Positions 35,311-46,330 of a stretch of 64,000 nt of DNA are shown here, piece by piece. The notes beneath the pieces were generated by a model. It was given only the letters and a program-made list of their open reading frames with translations. It had not been told where the DNA came from and did not search any database. Position 1 is the first letter of the stretch; each line of letters starts with the position of its first letter. Location of the stretch: NCBI GenBank assembly GCA_033558025.1, contig JAUCEF010000005.1, forward strand, positions 7,812,001-7,876,000. The letters are read 5' to 3'. The stretch comes from Phytophthora sp. 'mugwort'. Its lineage: Eukaryota; Oomycota; Peronosporomycetes; Peronosporales; Peronosporaceae. The position numbers were made by a program, and so were the translations under genes.

Positions 35311-35604
35311 CCGTCCACACAAGAACTAACAGAGTCGAGTTCCTTAACGTTCACAGAGCTGTACACTAAGCCGATGTCAAGATTGTTGAAGAGTGCCAAG
35401 TCTGCCACGTATATGTGTGATCTGTCCTTTTCGCTAGCCTAGGACGTGGAGACACATCTCGAGATAGCAGCAGCCACAATCGACTCTTTTGTGGCCGCCT
35501 ATCTCCTTTCAAAGTCCTTTGAAACGAGCGGCTACCGTAGCTATACCAATCACAGGCTCATTTCTTCTTCTCAAGTGCTCAGAAACTTGCTTCGCTCTCT
35601 TAGC

Positions 35605-36510
35605 ATGACTGATGTTTCACAAGTCGACAGCCCCAAGGTGTGGCTCGTGACTGCATGCTCGTCGGGTTTTGGCAAGGAAATTGTGCTCGCGGCACTTGCG
35701 CGTGGAGACCGCGTCATCGCTACGGCTCGGGACGCCAACAAGCTCCAAGACCTCGTGAAACGAGGAGCCCGTGCGCTCGCGTTGGATGTGACTGCGACCG
35801 ATGCGGAGCTCAAGAAGGTGATTGACAAGGCCCTGAGCTTCTACGGCACCATCGACATCCTCGTCAACAACGCGGCTTTTCTGCTCGGTGGAGCGATTGA
35901 GGAGTGCACGGACGATGAAGTACACCAGCAGTTCAACACGAATGTGTTCGGGACTTTACGTATGTTGCGTGCTGTGCTCCCTCACATGCGAGCCAAGAGA
36001 TCGGGGCTAGTGGCTAACATTGGCTCAGCGAGTGGCTGGACCGGCATCAAGACGATGGGCGTCTATGGCTCGACCAAATTCGCCCTCGCCGGACTCACTT
36101 TGGCCCTGCGTGTGGAGCTCGAGCCGTTCGGCATCGAGGTGACGATCATTGAGCCAGGCTCGTTCAGCACGGCCATCCTGGGCAAAGGCTTCTTGGCCAT
36201 GAAGAATTCCATCCCCGACTATCTGCCGATAACGCAGTCTTTGCACAGTCGCATCAGTCGCGTGAACGCTCATGAACCCGAGGCGAAACAACCTGGCGAC
36301 CCGGCCAAAGGAGCTCAAGTCATCGTCGAAATGCTCACCAAGAGTGGCCGCTGTGCTGGCAAGACGATCCCGAGCCGTTTACTCTTGGGCAAAGACGCTA
36401 TCAAGATCGGGGACGACGTGCTCAAGGAAAGCCGACGCGAATTTGACGACTGGGCTCAACTGGCGTCCTCTACAGACCACGACGACGTTGCGCATCGCGC
36501 TAGACTCTAA
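35605..36510 (+). CDS. short-chain dehydrogenase/reductase
   Basis: A classical SDR that should oxidise or reduce an alcohol/ketone with NAD(P); the substrate cannot be read from the sequence. It is a single exon of 301 residues from the Met at 35605. The frame is open upstream to 35446, but those 53 residues do not align with the fold. The cofactor loop is TACSSGFGKE (residues 16-25), with Ala in place of the first Gly of TGxxxGxG. NNAA is at 88-91, the catalytic Ser in GSASGW near 141-143, and YGSTK gives Tyr 154 and Lys 158. An Arg after strand two (TARDANKL) hints at NADP preference. A degraded paralogue lies directly upstream. Confidence 0.88.
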   Translation: MTDVSQVDSPKVWLVTACSSGFGKEIVLAALARGDRVIATARDANKLQDLVKRGARALALDVTATDAELKKVIDKALSFYGTIDILVNNAAFLLGGAIEECTDDEVHQQFNTNVFGTLRMLRAVLPHMRAKRSGLVANIGSASGWTGIKTMGVYGSTKFALAGLTLALRVELEPFGIEVTIIEPGSFSTAILGKGFLAMKNSIPDYLPITQSLHSRISRVNAHEPEAKQPGDPAKGAQVIVEMLTKSGRCAGKTIPSRLLLGKDAIKIGDDVLKESRREFDDWAQLASSTDHDDVAHRARL

Positions 36511-36669
36511 GAAGCCGAAATTGGTAATAGAAGTGAAGACACGTGAATAAAACGAATTAATTCGTAAATCAAAAGGAGAAGTATGTTTTTTTTCTTTTTT
36601 CTTACCATTCCTTAGGATTGTTTCATCTTTTCTGACAGCTATCGACACCTTCGTTGCAGCTTCGTTGGC

Positions 36670-37995
36670 TTATAGAGTTTTGGTCGTGTTACTTTCCCCC
36701 GCGACTGTGCATTTTGGCAGGACGCCTTTCTTGGTGAGGTCCTCAATGATCGATTGTGCTGGGATAGCACCATTGAGGCAGCCACCGCAATGATGCAGTG
36801 CAATGACGTTGTTGTCGCTGGTACCAATGATCGGCGACCCCGACGAGCCTTCTTGGGTATCAACGTAGAAGCCCACATCGTCTTTGCGGCATTTCGTGAC
36901 CGTGAGCGACTCAATCCGACCAGGTTGACCATTGTAGAGCCACGCGATGCGTTTGCCGTAGCCCATCGGATGCTGCGGGACGTAAATGCCCTCATTCAGC
37001 ACTGGTCCTGAGCCACGGAACTGCAGATAACCACTAGTCTTCGCATAGAGCTCGGAATAAGTCGCGTTGGTCATGTTAACACCGAGTCGAACAAGTGCAT
37101 AGTCCAAATCCTCTGACACCGCCACGAGTGTCGTGGCGGTAACGCCAACAGTTCCCGGACAAGCACCACGAGTGTCACACGTCTCGCTGCCGCCACAACT
37201 CATAGACTCGGCTAGAAATTCCACTTTTGTGTTGAGTGCGTCTTGAGTGTTCCCGATGCAGTGCTGGTTGGTGATCAAGTGGCCGTCGCAGCCGATCAAC
37301 CAGCCCGTGCAATAGGCGATTTCCATGCCGTTCTCCTTGATGATCGACAGGCGGGCTACAGGCTGCGACTTTGCCAACATGATTGCTCCTTGGGCACTAT
37401 TAGTGGAGCTGGGAGCACACGCAGCTTCAACGGATTCGTCTGTGCCGCACAAGCTCTCGTCATTATCATCATTGTCCGAGTCTGGTACATTGGCAGTGTT
37501 GGTCAAAGGCACCTTGACTGCGTGTTGCAAATGCTGAGCCTCCTCCACCAACTCCTTTGGAGAGAATAGCAGTCCACTAACCGTGAATCCTCGGCAAGAA
37601 GTCGAAGTGGAGGTGTCGAGGACTGCAGATTTGTAAAGCTCAAGAGTTACGCCCGTTCCAGCAATCGCGGCCGAGTAAAACTTGCCCGTGGCGTTCTTAC
37701 CCGAAAGTACCGCCACCGGTGGCGACGATTTCGGAGCATCGGACGCTTTTATTACCAAGGTATCGGCCTGGGGGAGGCTGAACTGTGTGAAATGCAGCAC
37801 GTAGACGCCCTTCCCGAGTCCAGGATCAAGTTGTAGACGGTACGAAGGCTTAGCTGCTGTGGAGTGTCGTAGTGCCGTGTAATTGGAGAACTTACACCCC
37901 ACCCCGACAAGGATTCCCACTTCTTGGCCTGTAGTCTGTGCGACGACATCCACGACTGCAAGTGTAGTTAGAAGCATCAGAAATGACCACTGCAT
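36670..37995 (-). CDS. secreted trypsin-fold serine protease
   Basis: Likely an extracellular endopeptidase of the chymotrypsin fold, closer to V8/lysyl endopeptidase-type enzymes than to trypsin. The single exon encodes 441 residues from the Met at 37995, which begins a signal peptide (MQWSFLMLLTTLAVVDVVAQ); an upstream in-frame Met at 38082 gives no leader. The triad is His 245 in TNQHCIG, Asp 298 in DLDYALVRL and Ser 385 in QEGSSGSP. The N-terminal 200 residues form an unassigned, probably beta-rich domain followed by an acidic linker (DSDNDDNDE). Paired Cys and several N-glycosylation sites suit secretion. It sits tail-to-tail with the SDR gene, 159 bases apart. Confidence 0.85.
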   Translation of the reverse strand: MQWSFLMLLTTLAVVDVVAQTTGQEVGILVGVGCKFSNYTALRHSTAAKPSYRLQLDPGLGKGVYVLHFTQFSLPQADTLVIKASDAPKSSPPVAVLSGKNATGKFYSAAIAGTGVTLELYKSAVLDTSTSTSCRGFTVSGLLFSPKELVEEAQHLQHAVKVPLTNTANVPDSDNDDNDESLCGTDESVEAACAPSSTNSAQGAIMLAKSQPVARLSIIKENGMEIAYCTGWLIGCDGHLITNQHCIGNTQDALNTKVEFLAESMSCGGSETCDTRGACPGTVGVTATTLVAVSEDLDYALVRLGVNMTNATYSELYAKTSGYLQFRGSGPVLNEGIYVPQHPMGYGKRIAWLYNGQPGRIESLTVTKCRKDDVGFYVDTQEGSSGSPIIGTSDNNVIALHHCGGCLNGAIPAQSIIEDLTKKGVLPKCTVAGESNTTKTL

Positions 37996-38231
37996 CCTGA
38001 TGTGACCGTGTAGTGGGTGTCCTCGGTCTTGAATGTCGTCACGTGGAAGCAGGCAAAACGGATAGTGTTGTGACGCTGACAATGTACTTCGACAAGGTCA
38101 ATATAACGTGATTGAAGGAGAAGCTCGTAGTTTCTTCACAACAAATAATTTTGATGGACGTGTAATGCCGCAAAAATGCATTACTTGGATCAGCACGACA
38201 GATAGTTTCGCCCGTGTCTTTTTGCACAATT

Positions 38232-38350
38232 TGTCAATACGCCTCAAGGTCAATCTTTCCGACCTCATTGGGGTCCATCTGCTTCAGCGCCACTCGAACG
38301 AGTCCACGGTGATCGACACTGCCGTCGTCATTGACTATTCCTCTACTATT
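38232..38350 (-). pseudogene. EF-hand relic downstream of the MLO-like gene
   Basis: The minus-strand reading gives NDDGSVDHRGLV followed by VALKQMDPNEVGKIDLEAY and a stop. This has the spacing of the last two EF-hands of the neighbouring gene (ending [14 protein letters not shown]), with several ligands lost. It is probably the tail of a lost tandem copy. Confidence 0.5.
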
Positions 38351-38483
38351 TTTTCATTTAGCATTTCACTCGTACTGCGCCCACCGCAATAGTGCGACAG
38401 AAATTACGACGAAGACGTATATTTTCTACTTCCAAGTACACAAAAGGAAATGAATACACGTCGAAGTACTAACCGTCGCAACG

Positions 38484-40913
38484 CTAAACCTCGTGCTTTT
38501 GTAGCATTTTGCTGAACTCTTCGAGATCAATTTTACCGTCGCCATTGCGATCCATTTGATAGACGAGTTCGCGTACGTCGTCATGGTCAAGAGCCTGCCC
38601 CAACGTCTTGAAAATCGAGACGAATTCATCCACCGAGATCGTTCCGCTGCCGTCCGTGTCAACCATGCGGAAAATCTCTTCCACGAGTTCTTCCTTCGAG
38701 TGGCGACTCTCTTGGATTCGAGCACTGCACCACTTGTAAAAGGCCTCAAACGTGATTTCCTGCGGCCCTTCAATTAAATCACCGTCTCTGCTGAGACTTT
38801 CATCGTCGCTATCTAGCTCCTCCGCCACAAGATCCGTCATTAAGCGGTTAAGCTGCATATCATCCAGATCGTGTGTGATGGCAAGTAAAAGACTTGCCAT
38901 TTCCTCTCGTGATACAGACCCCGAGCCGTCCACATCGAATAGACAAAAGATGGTGTGGATTTCTCGACGCTCCATCTCCCGGCGGTATGCGTCGCCGCGC
39001 TTCTCTCTTGGTGTTAGATACGCTGCCAACGGAGACAGTGGGGGGTCCATGACAGTTGATGCTTTGGGCGAAAGCGTAAGAGGCGGTGGAGCCTGCTGAA
39101 TAGAACGCAAGACTCCCGCAGTAACAGTCGGATCGAGACGTGTAGATGAACGGCGACGAGCATCGTTGAACGTTGCACTCGCATCGATCGGCATGATACT
39201 GGAACGTCTGCGACTGACGGGAGGCATTGGTACTTCCGGCATCAATTCGATATTGAGCTTGAGTTGCTGGTTATTGCGTCGCACACTTTCACGAAGATGG
39301 ATCTTGAGTTCCGCGACAAAGCGAAGAGTTCTTAAGGTTTGACGAGCACGAAGTAGACGTGTCACTTGAACAATGACGCGAGAGACTTTCATGTGCTCCA
39401 CGTTAAAAGCTAATAATCCATCACGTGCAATGCGGGTGGACATGAACGGCACCGCGATACTTGGGGTCAGAAAGAGGAAGCAGAGTAGAGCAGCAACTGC
39501 TGGGTGGTCTCCAAAATGCTCTGAAATCTGGTACGTTTCGCGAAGTAAAAAGGTTGAAAGATGCAACGCCGTGAGAAGAAACACCATGCGAGTGGAAAAG
39601 ATTGTCAGCACTACTCCATTGCCCCATCCACTGCCAATCAGACGCCGTTGGTGCCGTTTAAGTTCTTTTTCAGGAAGATCACGTCCGCCGTTGGGGAGAA
39701 GCTCGACGTAGGGAGGGACCCAGCCATGAAAATCGTCGTAGTCTCTGCCCACTTCTTCTGAACCAGTCAACAGCCACGTTTTCTCGTTCGTAGAGTGGTT
39801 TGACATTGCGGCACTAGCGACTGGAGATAACCCGTGCTGGGAACGCCAAGCGTCTTTATGCCGAAGCCTCTCTGCATCGCGTAATAGTCGTGGAGGTGTG
39901 AGCAAGCACCTCATGGCATTCACCCTACGGTAGACGAAATCGTTCATTGCAATAAGAGAAAACCCAGCCAGCAACAGAATTGCCACCTCTCCACGAGGTC
40001 CTGCGTGCCAACATAGACCTAAGAGAGCCACCAACACGGCGTCAAGAGCAAGCCATGTAGCCATGTCGATCTGAATAAGTCTCCCCATGACTTCACCCGA
40101 GATGATTGAGAGATATTCATTGAACGGGAAGCGGGAGTCGTTACCCTGAAGCTGGAACTCCTTCGCCAACTGCCGTGCCGTCTCCTCGTCAGGATGATTC
40201 GAGCGGTAGTCCATAAATCGGCGACGCAGGGCCAAGTAGACCACTTCACGTTCCGTCTTTCGACCAGCAGCAACTCGATGCCATGAGAAACGATCCAGCC
40301 ACGATTTGGGTGGCTCGTTAGCAAGTGCGTACTCAGAGAGCACGGAAGGGATATCAGCGCAGCTGCGTTCGAATTCTCGCCATTCATGTTGCACATGCAT
40401 ACCGAGACGTAGTAATCCGAGACAAAGTACGAGGAAGATGACAATGAAGAGGAAGAGCGCCATGTGCAGCTTTTCAATGATCTCCTGTAGCTCGGCACTG
40501 CCGCCCAGCACCGACCGCGATAGCCACGGCAGCACCTCGATCTTGGTGACGACGAAGAGTAGGAGACCGATGAAGCCCAGCGTCGTGAGCTCTCCAAAGA
40601 CCGTGTTGACAAACGGCATGTTGAGCTCGTCCGTGTGTTCCCTGAGCTGCTCCGTGGAGATCTCGAACAAGATGGAGATGGCCACAAGCGTCGAGATGGT
40701 CACCGCAGCCACGACCCCTACGCGGCCGTTCTCCGCCTCCTTCTCTCCTCTCGCTTCGGCTCCTCCGTGCTCTTGAGCCCCTGTAGGTTCGTGGTTACGT
40801 TCTGGAGTCGACTTCTCAGTCACCTGGGCGACCACGACAGCCACCAGAAGCACTATCAAGCCCAAAACTCGCAGCGCTGCCTGTCGCCATGACCAACGTG
40901 AGTTGCTTGCCAT
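38484..40913 (-). CDS. MLO-like multi-pass membrane protein with C-terminal EF-hands
   Basis: A single exon of 809 residues. After a leader (about 1-29) and a charged loop there are six or seven membrane helices. The N-terminal part resembles plant MLO proteins: [27 protein letters not shown] (compare ELMLLGFISLLL) and a [14 protein letters not shown] helix followed by HEWREFE. A later VVLTIF-to-FLLRE membrane block and a basic, Ser-rich cytosolic region follow. Three clear EF-hand loops lie at the end: [12 protein letters not shown] (660-671), [12 protein letters not shown] (752-763) and [12 protein letters not shown] (788-799), with a degenerate one between the first two. Plant MLOs bind calmodulin at the tail; here calcium sensors are built in. 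A role in calcium-dependent signalling is inference. The MLO naming rests on helix pattern and short motifs. Confidence 0.7.
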   Translation of the reverse strand: MASNSRWSWRQAALRVLGLIVLLVAVVVAQVTEKSTPERNHEPTGAQEHGGAEARGEKEAENGRVGVVAAVTISTLVAISILFEISTEQLREHTDELNMPFVNTVFGELTTLGFIGLLLFVVTKIEVLPWLSRSVLGGSAELQEIIEKLHMALFLFIVIFLVLCLGLLRLGMHVQHEWREFERSCADIPSVLSEYALANEPPKSWLDRFSWHRVAAGRKTEREVVYLALRRRFMDYRSNHPDEETARQLAKEFQLQGNDSRFPFNEYLSIISGEVMGRLIQIDMATWLALDAVLVALLGLCWHAGPRGEVAILLLAGFSLIAMNDFVYRRVNAMRCLLTPPRLLRDAERLRHKDAWRSQHGLSPVASAAMSNHSTNEKTWLLTGSEEVGRDYDDFHGWVPPYVELLPNGGRDLPEKELKRHQRRLIGSGWGNGVVLTIFSTRMVFLLTALHLSTFLLRETYQISEHFGDHPAVAALLCFLFLTPSIAVPFMSTRIARDGLLAFNVEHMKVSRVIVQVTRLLRARQTLRTLRFVAELKIHLRESVRRNNQQLKLNIELMPEVPMPPVSRRRSSIMPIDASATFNDARRRSSTRLDPTVTAGVLRSIQQAPPPLTLSPKASTVMDPPLSPLAAYLTPREKRGDAYRREMERREIHTIFCLFDVDGSGSVSREEMASLLLAITHDLDDMQLNRLMTDLVAEELDSDDESLSRDGDLIEGPQEITFEAFYKWCSARIQESRHSKEELVEEIFRMVDTDGSGTISVDEFVSIFKTLGQALDHDDVRELVYQMDRNGDGKIDLEEFSKMLQKHEV

Positions 40914-42059
40914 CCTGAACGAGGAATGGTGAATGCATCATAAAATCCAGAGATGGAAGGGAAGCTTGATGAAAAGATCGCGTCTTTTCAAGATCAACCA
41001 TCAACAGTTTACAAAAGTAAGACAAAAAAAAAATTCCAGAACAAGAATGATTGTTTTAGCCGTTATAAACTTCAAGTTAAAGCTGAAGCTGATCAGATTA
41101 GGGTGCCAACATCTGCAGCTGCGGGTAGACAGACTTGGGGCCAATGACGCCACACGTGCCGGTGCTGCCAGAGCCCGCGCCGCGTTTGAGTCGGATGTAG
41201 CCAGCCTCGCCCCATTGGGTGCTCCACGAGTTCTTGAGCTTGAAGTAGGACGACGTGTAGCCCACGGCGAGCACGGCATGATCCAGAATGTTCGTCGTGC
41301 AGGAAGACACCACGCCGCCCTTGTACTGCTTCCAAGTTGGGTTGCCGGCAGCGACGCCTACGGCCACGGGTCGGCCGTTGATGGCTTGAACCAATCCGGC
41401 GTCAGTCTGAGGAACCGATACAACCTTGCGGATAGTCACAGCTTCAGGGGTGCAAGACGACTGGCAGTGTCGCGGTCGCCCGTGTCTCCCGATACGTACG
41501 GGTAGGATTCCTCAGTGCAGACACCACCGGCGCTTTGGATGAAGGTCAGCGCATCGCCAGGGAAGCCGCCCTCGCAAGCGTACGACGCCTTGTCACAGTC
41601 CACCACTTACTGCTCCGAAAGTGGCGTGAGTGGCTGGCCAGCGATGCACACAGCGCTTTCAAGAGCAGCCACAGCCGCGAACGCCCAGCATGAACCGCAT
41701 TGACCTTGGTTCTTGACATCAACAACGCATCCCGACGTGGTCCAGTCTTTGGTAGCGCTGAGAGGGCTCGTCAAGTTGAGAGGCACTTCGGCAGCCACCG
41801 AAGCGTCTGCGAAAATACCAGATCCTGGGACAGAAGCGGATGGTCGATCACTGCAAATCACAGGAAGAAAAATGCCGCGGACCTTGTCCGGCCTCAGACG
41901 ATTTGGATTGGTGCGCTACATACCTAAAATCGATCTAAAGTGTGCAAAAAATACCTAAAAGCCGTGGGAACATCTCCACGGGTGGGGGTCAAATCGCAGA
42001 TTTAACCAGAACTCCTCGCCACCGGTACGGTCAAATCGTCTATTTGCCCTCGATCCATT

Positions 42060-43588
42060 TACAGTGCGCGCCAAAAAATTAGGAACAAACTTTGCGGCGC
42101 GATATCTCGGCTTCCACTGAGCCGTTTGGCTTGCTGTTTAGATATGAGGTCGCTATTAGCAATAAAAAACGTTGGTTTAGGCTAACAACCTGAGTTTTGT
42201 AGTTGGTGATAGGGCTTCTATACAAAAGACCACAATCGACACTGCGTCAGAATAATAAAAACATGGCAGACATACAAAATCCAATATTATTGGAATGATG
42301 GTCGGACCTAGTAATGCGTTTTACCGCCGCGACGCTCAATCACTTCGATGCACCGGTTCGGCATCGAGGTGAGGAGCGCGTCACAGAGCGATGGACTGAG
42401 GCGCTCCCAGGCGTCGAGAACAGCGCGGGTCAGGTCCGATGTTGAGCGATACTGCTTGCCATTCGCGTAGACAGCAGAGGACAACGCGTTCCATACATTC
42501 TCGATTGGGTTGAGGTCAGGGGAGCGAGCGGGCCACTCCATGACCTCGACCTCCATTTCGCCAAGGAACTCGCGCGTCATGGCCGACGAATGTATGGGAG
42601 CGTTGTCCTGCTGAAACACAAAATCGACTCCGTGATGGAGGTGAGCAAAAGGCAGCAAGTACTCAGATAGGGTGTAGGCATAGTCCTCTGACTTCTGCTT
42701 GCCGACCAGGATCGCCAGCGAGGACCTACCCGCCGAAGAGAACGCCCCCCAGACCATCACTGACCCGCCGCCATTCTGGCGATTGACGTACGTGCGCGGT
42801 GCCTTGCGCAGATCGCGCCAGTAGTGCTTGTAGCCATCGGGGCCGTCGAGATTGAACTTTTTCTCATCCGAGAACACGACGCGCTCCCAGATCTTGGGCT
42901 TGGTCACCATCTCCTTTGCCCAGGTTCGCCGTGCCTCCTTGTGCGCCGGGGTGAGGTCCAGTGTCTTCTCCATCTTCGCGTACACAAGCCAGTCGACGCT
43001 GGAGAGCAGGCGCTGGATTGTGCGCACCGAGCACGAGCAGTTGTAGTCAACCTTGAGCGTAGCCGCCGAGGATGTGCCCGTCGCCGCGGCTCGAACCACA
43101 GCGCGCAGCTCGCGATCAGTCAGGCTCAGCGGACGCCCTCGCTTCTCTACCTCTCGTTCTCCTTCATTCTTGGTCACGTTGTTCCACACGCACGTGGGCG
43201 AGCGGCCCACACGGTCAGCGACCTCGCGTATCGTCAGTCCCGCCTCGCGCAGCCCTTCCATTCGGCCGCGCTCATGCTCTTTCACGCTGGGGCCGAGCCC
43301 CATTATTCTCGACTGACACGCGTCAGCTCACATCAAACCATTTTGACCATCATTCCAATAATATTGGATTTTGTATGTCTGCCATGTTTTTATTATTCTG
43401 ACGCAGTGTCGATTGTGGTCTTTTGTATAGAAGCCCTATCACCAACTACAAAACTCAGGTTGTTAGCCTAAACCAACGTTTTTTATTGCTAATAGCGACC
43501 TCATATCTAAACAGCAAGCCAAACGGCTCAGTGGAAGCCGAGATATCGCGCCGCAAAGTTTGTTCCTAATTTTTTGGCGCGCACTGTA
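42060..43588. mobile_element. Tc1-type DNA transposon with 242-bp inverted repeats
   Basis: The element runs 42062-43586 (1,525 bp) and is flanked by a TA duplication (42060-42061 and 43587-43588). The two ends, 42062-42303 and 43345-43586, are inverted copies of 242 bp that I find identical wherever I compared them. They start CAGTGCGCGCC. It carries one intact transposase gene. Long identical repeats and an undamaged gene point to a recent insertion, possibly an active element. Confidence 0.93.
42308..43303 (-). CDS. Tc1-family transposase, DD34E, intact
   Basis: Cuts and pastes the surrounding element by binding its inverted repeats. The 331 residues begin with a helix-turn-helix ([18 protein letters not shown], about 23-40), a GRPLSLT linker of the kind seen between the two DNA-binding parts, and a second helix-turn-helix ([10 protein letters not shown]). 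The catalytic residues are Asp 146 (VVFSDEKKF), Asp 233 (FQQDNAPIH) and Glu 268 ([11 protein letters not shown]). There are 34 residues between the last two, so DD34E. The gene fills the space between the inverted repeats, its stop lying 4 bases from one of them, and has no frameshift. Confidence 0.95.
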   Translation of the reverse strand: MGLGPSVKEHERGRMEGLREAGLTIREVADRVGRSPTCVWNNVTKNEGEREVEKRGRPLSLTDRELRAVVRAAATGTSSAATLKVDYNCSCSVRTIQRLLSSVDWLVYAKMEKTLDLTPAHKEARRTWAKEMVTKPKIWERVVFSDEKKFNLDGPDGYKHYWRDLRKAPRTYVNRQNGGGSVMVWGAFSSAGRSSLAILVGKQKSEDYAYTLSEYLLPFAHLHHGVDFVFQQDNAPIHSSAMTREFLGEMEVEVMEWPARSPDLNPIENVWNALSSAVYANGKQYRSTSDLTRAVLDAWERLSPSLCDALLTSMPNRCIEVIERRGGKTHY

Positions 43589-43735
43589 AGTGCAGGTCAA
43601 TCTGGTAGGGCCTTACGTGGGCGACAGGGGGATTTTGAACGGATTGGACAACTGTGAACTGATAATATTGCTAGGCCAGCTTCACGAGTGCTCAGTTTGC
43701 CCTACGAGTGTGAATTTATGGCTGTCTAGCATTTT

Positions 43736-44785
43736 GTGGCAGATAGCACGATTCACCTGTTGATTCCCGTGAGGGTGACCAAGATGTCGAAAGCAAAGGG
43801 AAGGAACGTCAAGCACCCTGAGAGGGCCCAACTACTGCCATGTCGAAGGACACTGCGTTGTGTCGAGCGTGGTGCAGCGCCACTAACGATGGGGCCAAAT
43901 GCGTGTACCAGAGTTTGGAGCAGCTTTGGGAGCAAGTCCGCCAGATATTCGAAGGTGATGCTGATCGCAAGAGACGACTTGGAGAGTCTTTGACGGCTCG
44001 GTCTGCTCAGAGTCTTCAACAGCGCTTCACGCACGTGTCTCGCGCTGTTGGAAAGTTCATCAAGTGTGTTCGTCGTCTGAGCTAACGGCTCAATCTGGTT
44101 CAAGCCCAGCTGATATCCTCTTATATGCCGGGACGTCCTACCAGCAGAGTAGCAAAGGGAAGGCATTTGAGTTCAACGGAGCATATCAGATTCTGTCGAA
44201 GTACCCCAAGTTTTCGGCTGCAATGGGAGATAATCGAGCTGACGTCGATGCGCTTGGTGCCAAACGCGCAAGACCTGCCTCTCGTGGCGACTTGGACGCT
44301 GAAAACGATGCAGGGTACGCAATTAAGGGAGTTGACTCGGCGAAAAGAAGATGCGTCCTGTGGGAAATAAAGCAGCGAAGAACTCTGTTCATGCTCAAAG
44401 GGTTGCTGATCGCAAGGTCATTACTGGGGAGAAAATGGCGCAAGCTATGCTCATTCGCAACGAACTGGTACAGACCGAGATCATGGGTAAAGTGCTCGAT
44501 GCAACGGCTGCTAACGATGATCACGCTGAGTACTTGCGCATTCAACGTAAGCTCTACTTGGACGTGCTGCACAGGAGGGAGATGAAGCGCGATGCTGAAA
44601 TCTCCAAAGCTGAAGATGCGAAGCGACTTCACGCTCCGAGATCTATGCCAAAGGTTGGCATCGCTAACCTTTGCGCTTCAGATGACGAAATGATTCGGAA
44701 GTCGTTGGCAACTCTGTTGGGGTTTCAAGTGTCCGCATCAACAACGCAAGCAGCGATGCCGGTCTCCATCAAGACATCGTAGCCG
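43736..44785 (+). pseudogene. Harbinger partner gene 3, Myb/NAM-like, frameshifted
   Basis: Pieces in order are KMSKAKGRNVKHPE, DTALCRAWCSATNDGAK with QSLEQLWEQV (43840-43950), ARSAQSLQQRFTHVSR with VGKFIKC (to about 44075), GKAFEFNGAYQILSKYPKF (about 44160-44215) and, in another frame, MRPVGNKAAKNS followed by VADRKVITGEKMAQAML (44351-44460). It ends at 44782 with a Lys/Glu-rich coiled-coil-like helix. The layout is that of oomycete Harbinger partner proteins with a NAM-like C-terminal domain. At least two frame changes occur. Confidence 0.65.
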
Positions 44786-44984
44786 AAGCGAGCATTTAGG
44801 TCAAAGACCTACCCCCCGCACTCCTACAGATAATACAGTGTCATCTGAGGCTTCACGTCAGATTCGAATTAAATTCAATGTTTTCCTAACTGAATATCGC
44901 TGTACACGTAACAGATCAAACGACTAGTGTGCATTGCAGCTTTTCGCGTAAAGGTAACTCTGACTCTACCGAACAATCGAGCCG

Positions 44985-46330
44985 TTAGTTCTCGTCTGCA
45001 TGAAATTGCCAAAGATGCTCGACAAGGTCGTCATGCAGACGAAAGTACTGAGTCTTGTCTTCAACTCTGCTGACCACCATATCCACCACGTCGGATATTG
45101 AAAGCGAGTGTAGCCCGTGGGGACGAGATACAACAAAATCAGGAATTCCAGAGGGCTGGAATTGCGGATCGAACAAGTATTGTTTGGCATATGCCACCTC
45201 ATGCTCATAATCAATAAACATGTTACGCAACGAAATGCATGCTCGCATCACCTTGCACATATCCAGTCGATCCCAGGACTTGGACGGAACATCCAAAATC
45301 CTCCACCGAGCTTGGAGAAGGCCGGAAGCGCGTTCTACATCCTTCCGACACCCCTCTTGCATCTTGGCATAGTAGTTCCGCTTCTTTTTTGTTGGCTCTG
45401 ATATAGTTTTCATGAAGACAGGCCAACCCGGATAGATACCATCGGCGAGGCAGTAAGCCATGTTGTATTCGTGTTCATTAACGACGAACCTCACTTCCGG
45501 AGCTTCACCACGATAGGCGATCGAAAAATCTTGACCGGTCAAGAATATTGATGTCATTAAGCGAGCCAGGCCAGCCGAAACTAGCATGCCAGATCCAGAG
45601 ATCTTGGTCCGCGCATGCTTCCAATACGACAGTGGGCTTCTTTTCCTTCCCTGTATATTGTCCGCTCTCTGCAGTTGGGCTGTTTTTCCACTCCCAATGC
45701 ATGCAGTCAATACTGAATAATATACCGATGAAACCTCGCTCAGCGTTTTGCCCGAGGAGACGATTCATGTCTTCAACACCGGGCTGCCGCAAGTAACGAT
45801 TGCCAAACTGCCGGTCTAGCGCGTCTGCAAAGTGGTGGACAGATTCACAAACTGTTCATTCAGTGATTCCGACATTCTCATCTATGGCGTCTGCTGAAAG
45901 CGCATATTCCAACACGCGAAGAGCTGCTACCACCTTGACGACTGGATAAACACCCATTTTTCCAGTAGCGTCGCAGCGATGCTCGAAGCACGGGTCGTCT
46001 TCAACCACAGCAGACAGAACACACAGGAACAACGATTTGGACATGCGAAAGCGGCGGCGGAAATCGCGTTCATCGTGTAACAGGGTCGTCGCAGAAGTAT
46101 TGAGCCATTAGATCGTCGTAATGTTCTTGAAGTCTCTTCGTTTGTTGGGCATCTTACCGGGCTTTGCCCCCGGCTTTTGCTTTTCTTCCTCTTCATCGGA
46201 ATCGGAATCCAACCAGTCAAGGCAAGCTTTAATTTGATCCGAATCGCCAAACAAAGATTCCTCGGTGAATCCGCGTAAGGCACCTGCCTCAATATCGTCC
46301 ATAGCTTCAGATATTGCTCAGCTCTCTCCA
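44985..46330 (-). pseudogene. Harbinger transposase 3, frameshifted
   Basis: It begins near 46302 with an acidic N-terminus (DSDSDEEEEKQKPGAKP). RLLGQNAERGF and SIDCMHWEWKNSPTA with GQYTGKEKKPTVVLEACADQ are at 45760-45600, FGWPGSLNDINILDRS at about 45550, VRFVVNEHEYNMAYCLADG at 45490-45430, and ERASGLLQARWRILDVPS at about 45300. The C-terminus is open to 44985. The frame shifts at about 45560 and in the N-terminal third. Many residues are kept, so it decayed less than the copy at 14957-15992. Confidence 0.75.

Noticed and set aside
42824..43471. 215-codon plus-strand frame over the Tc1 element
   Set aside because: It is a shadow of the transposase on the other strand and runs into the inverted repeat.
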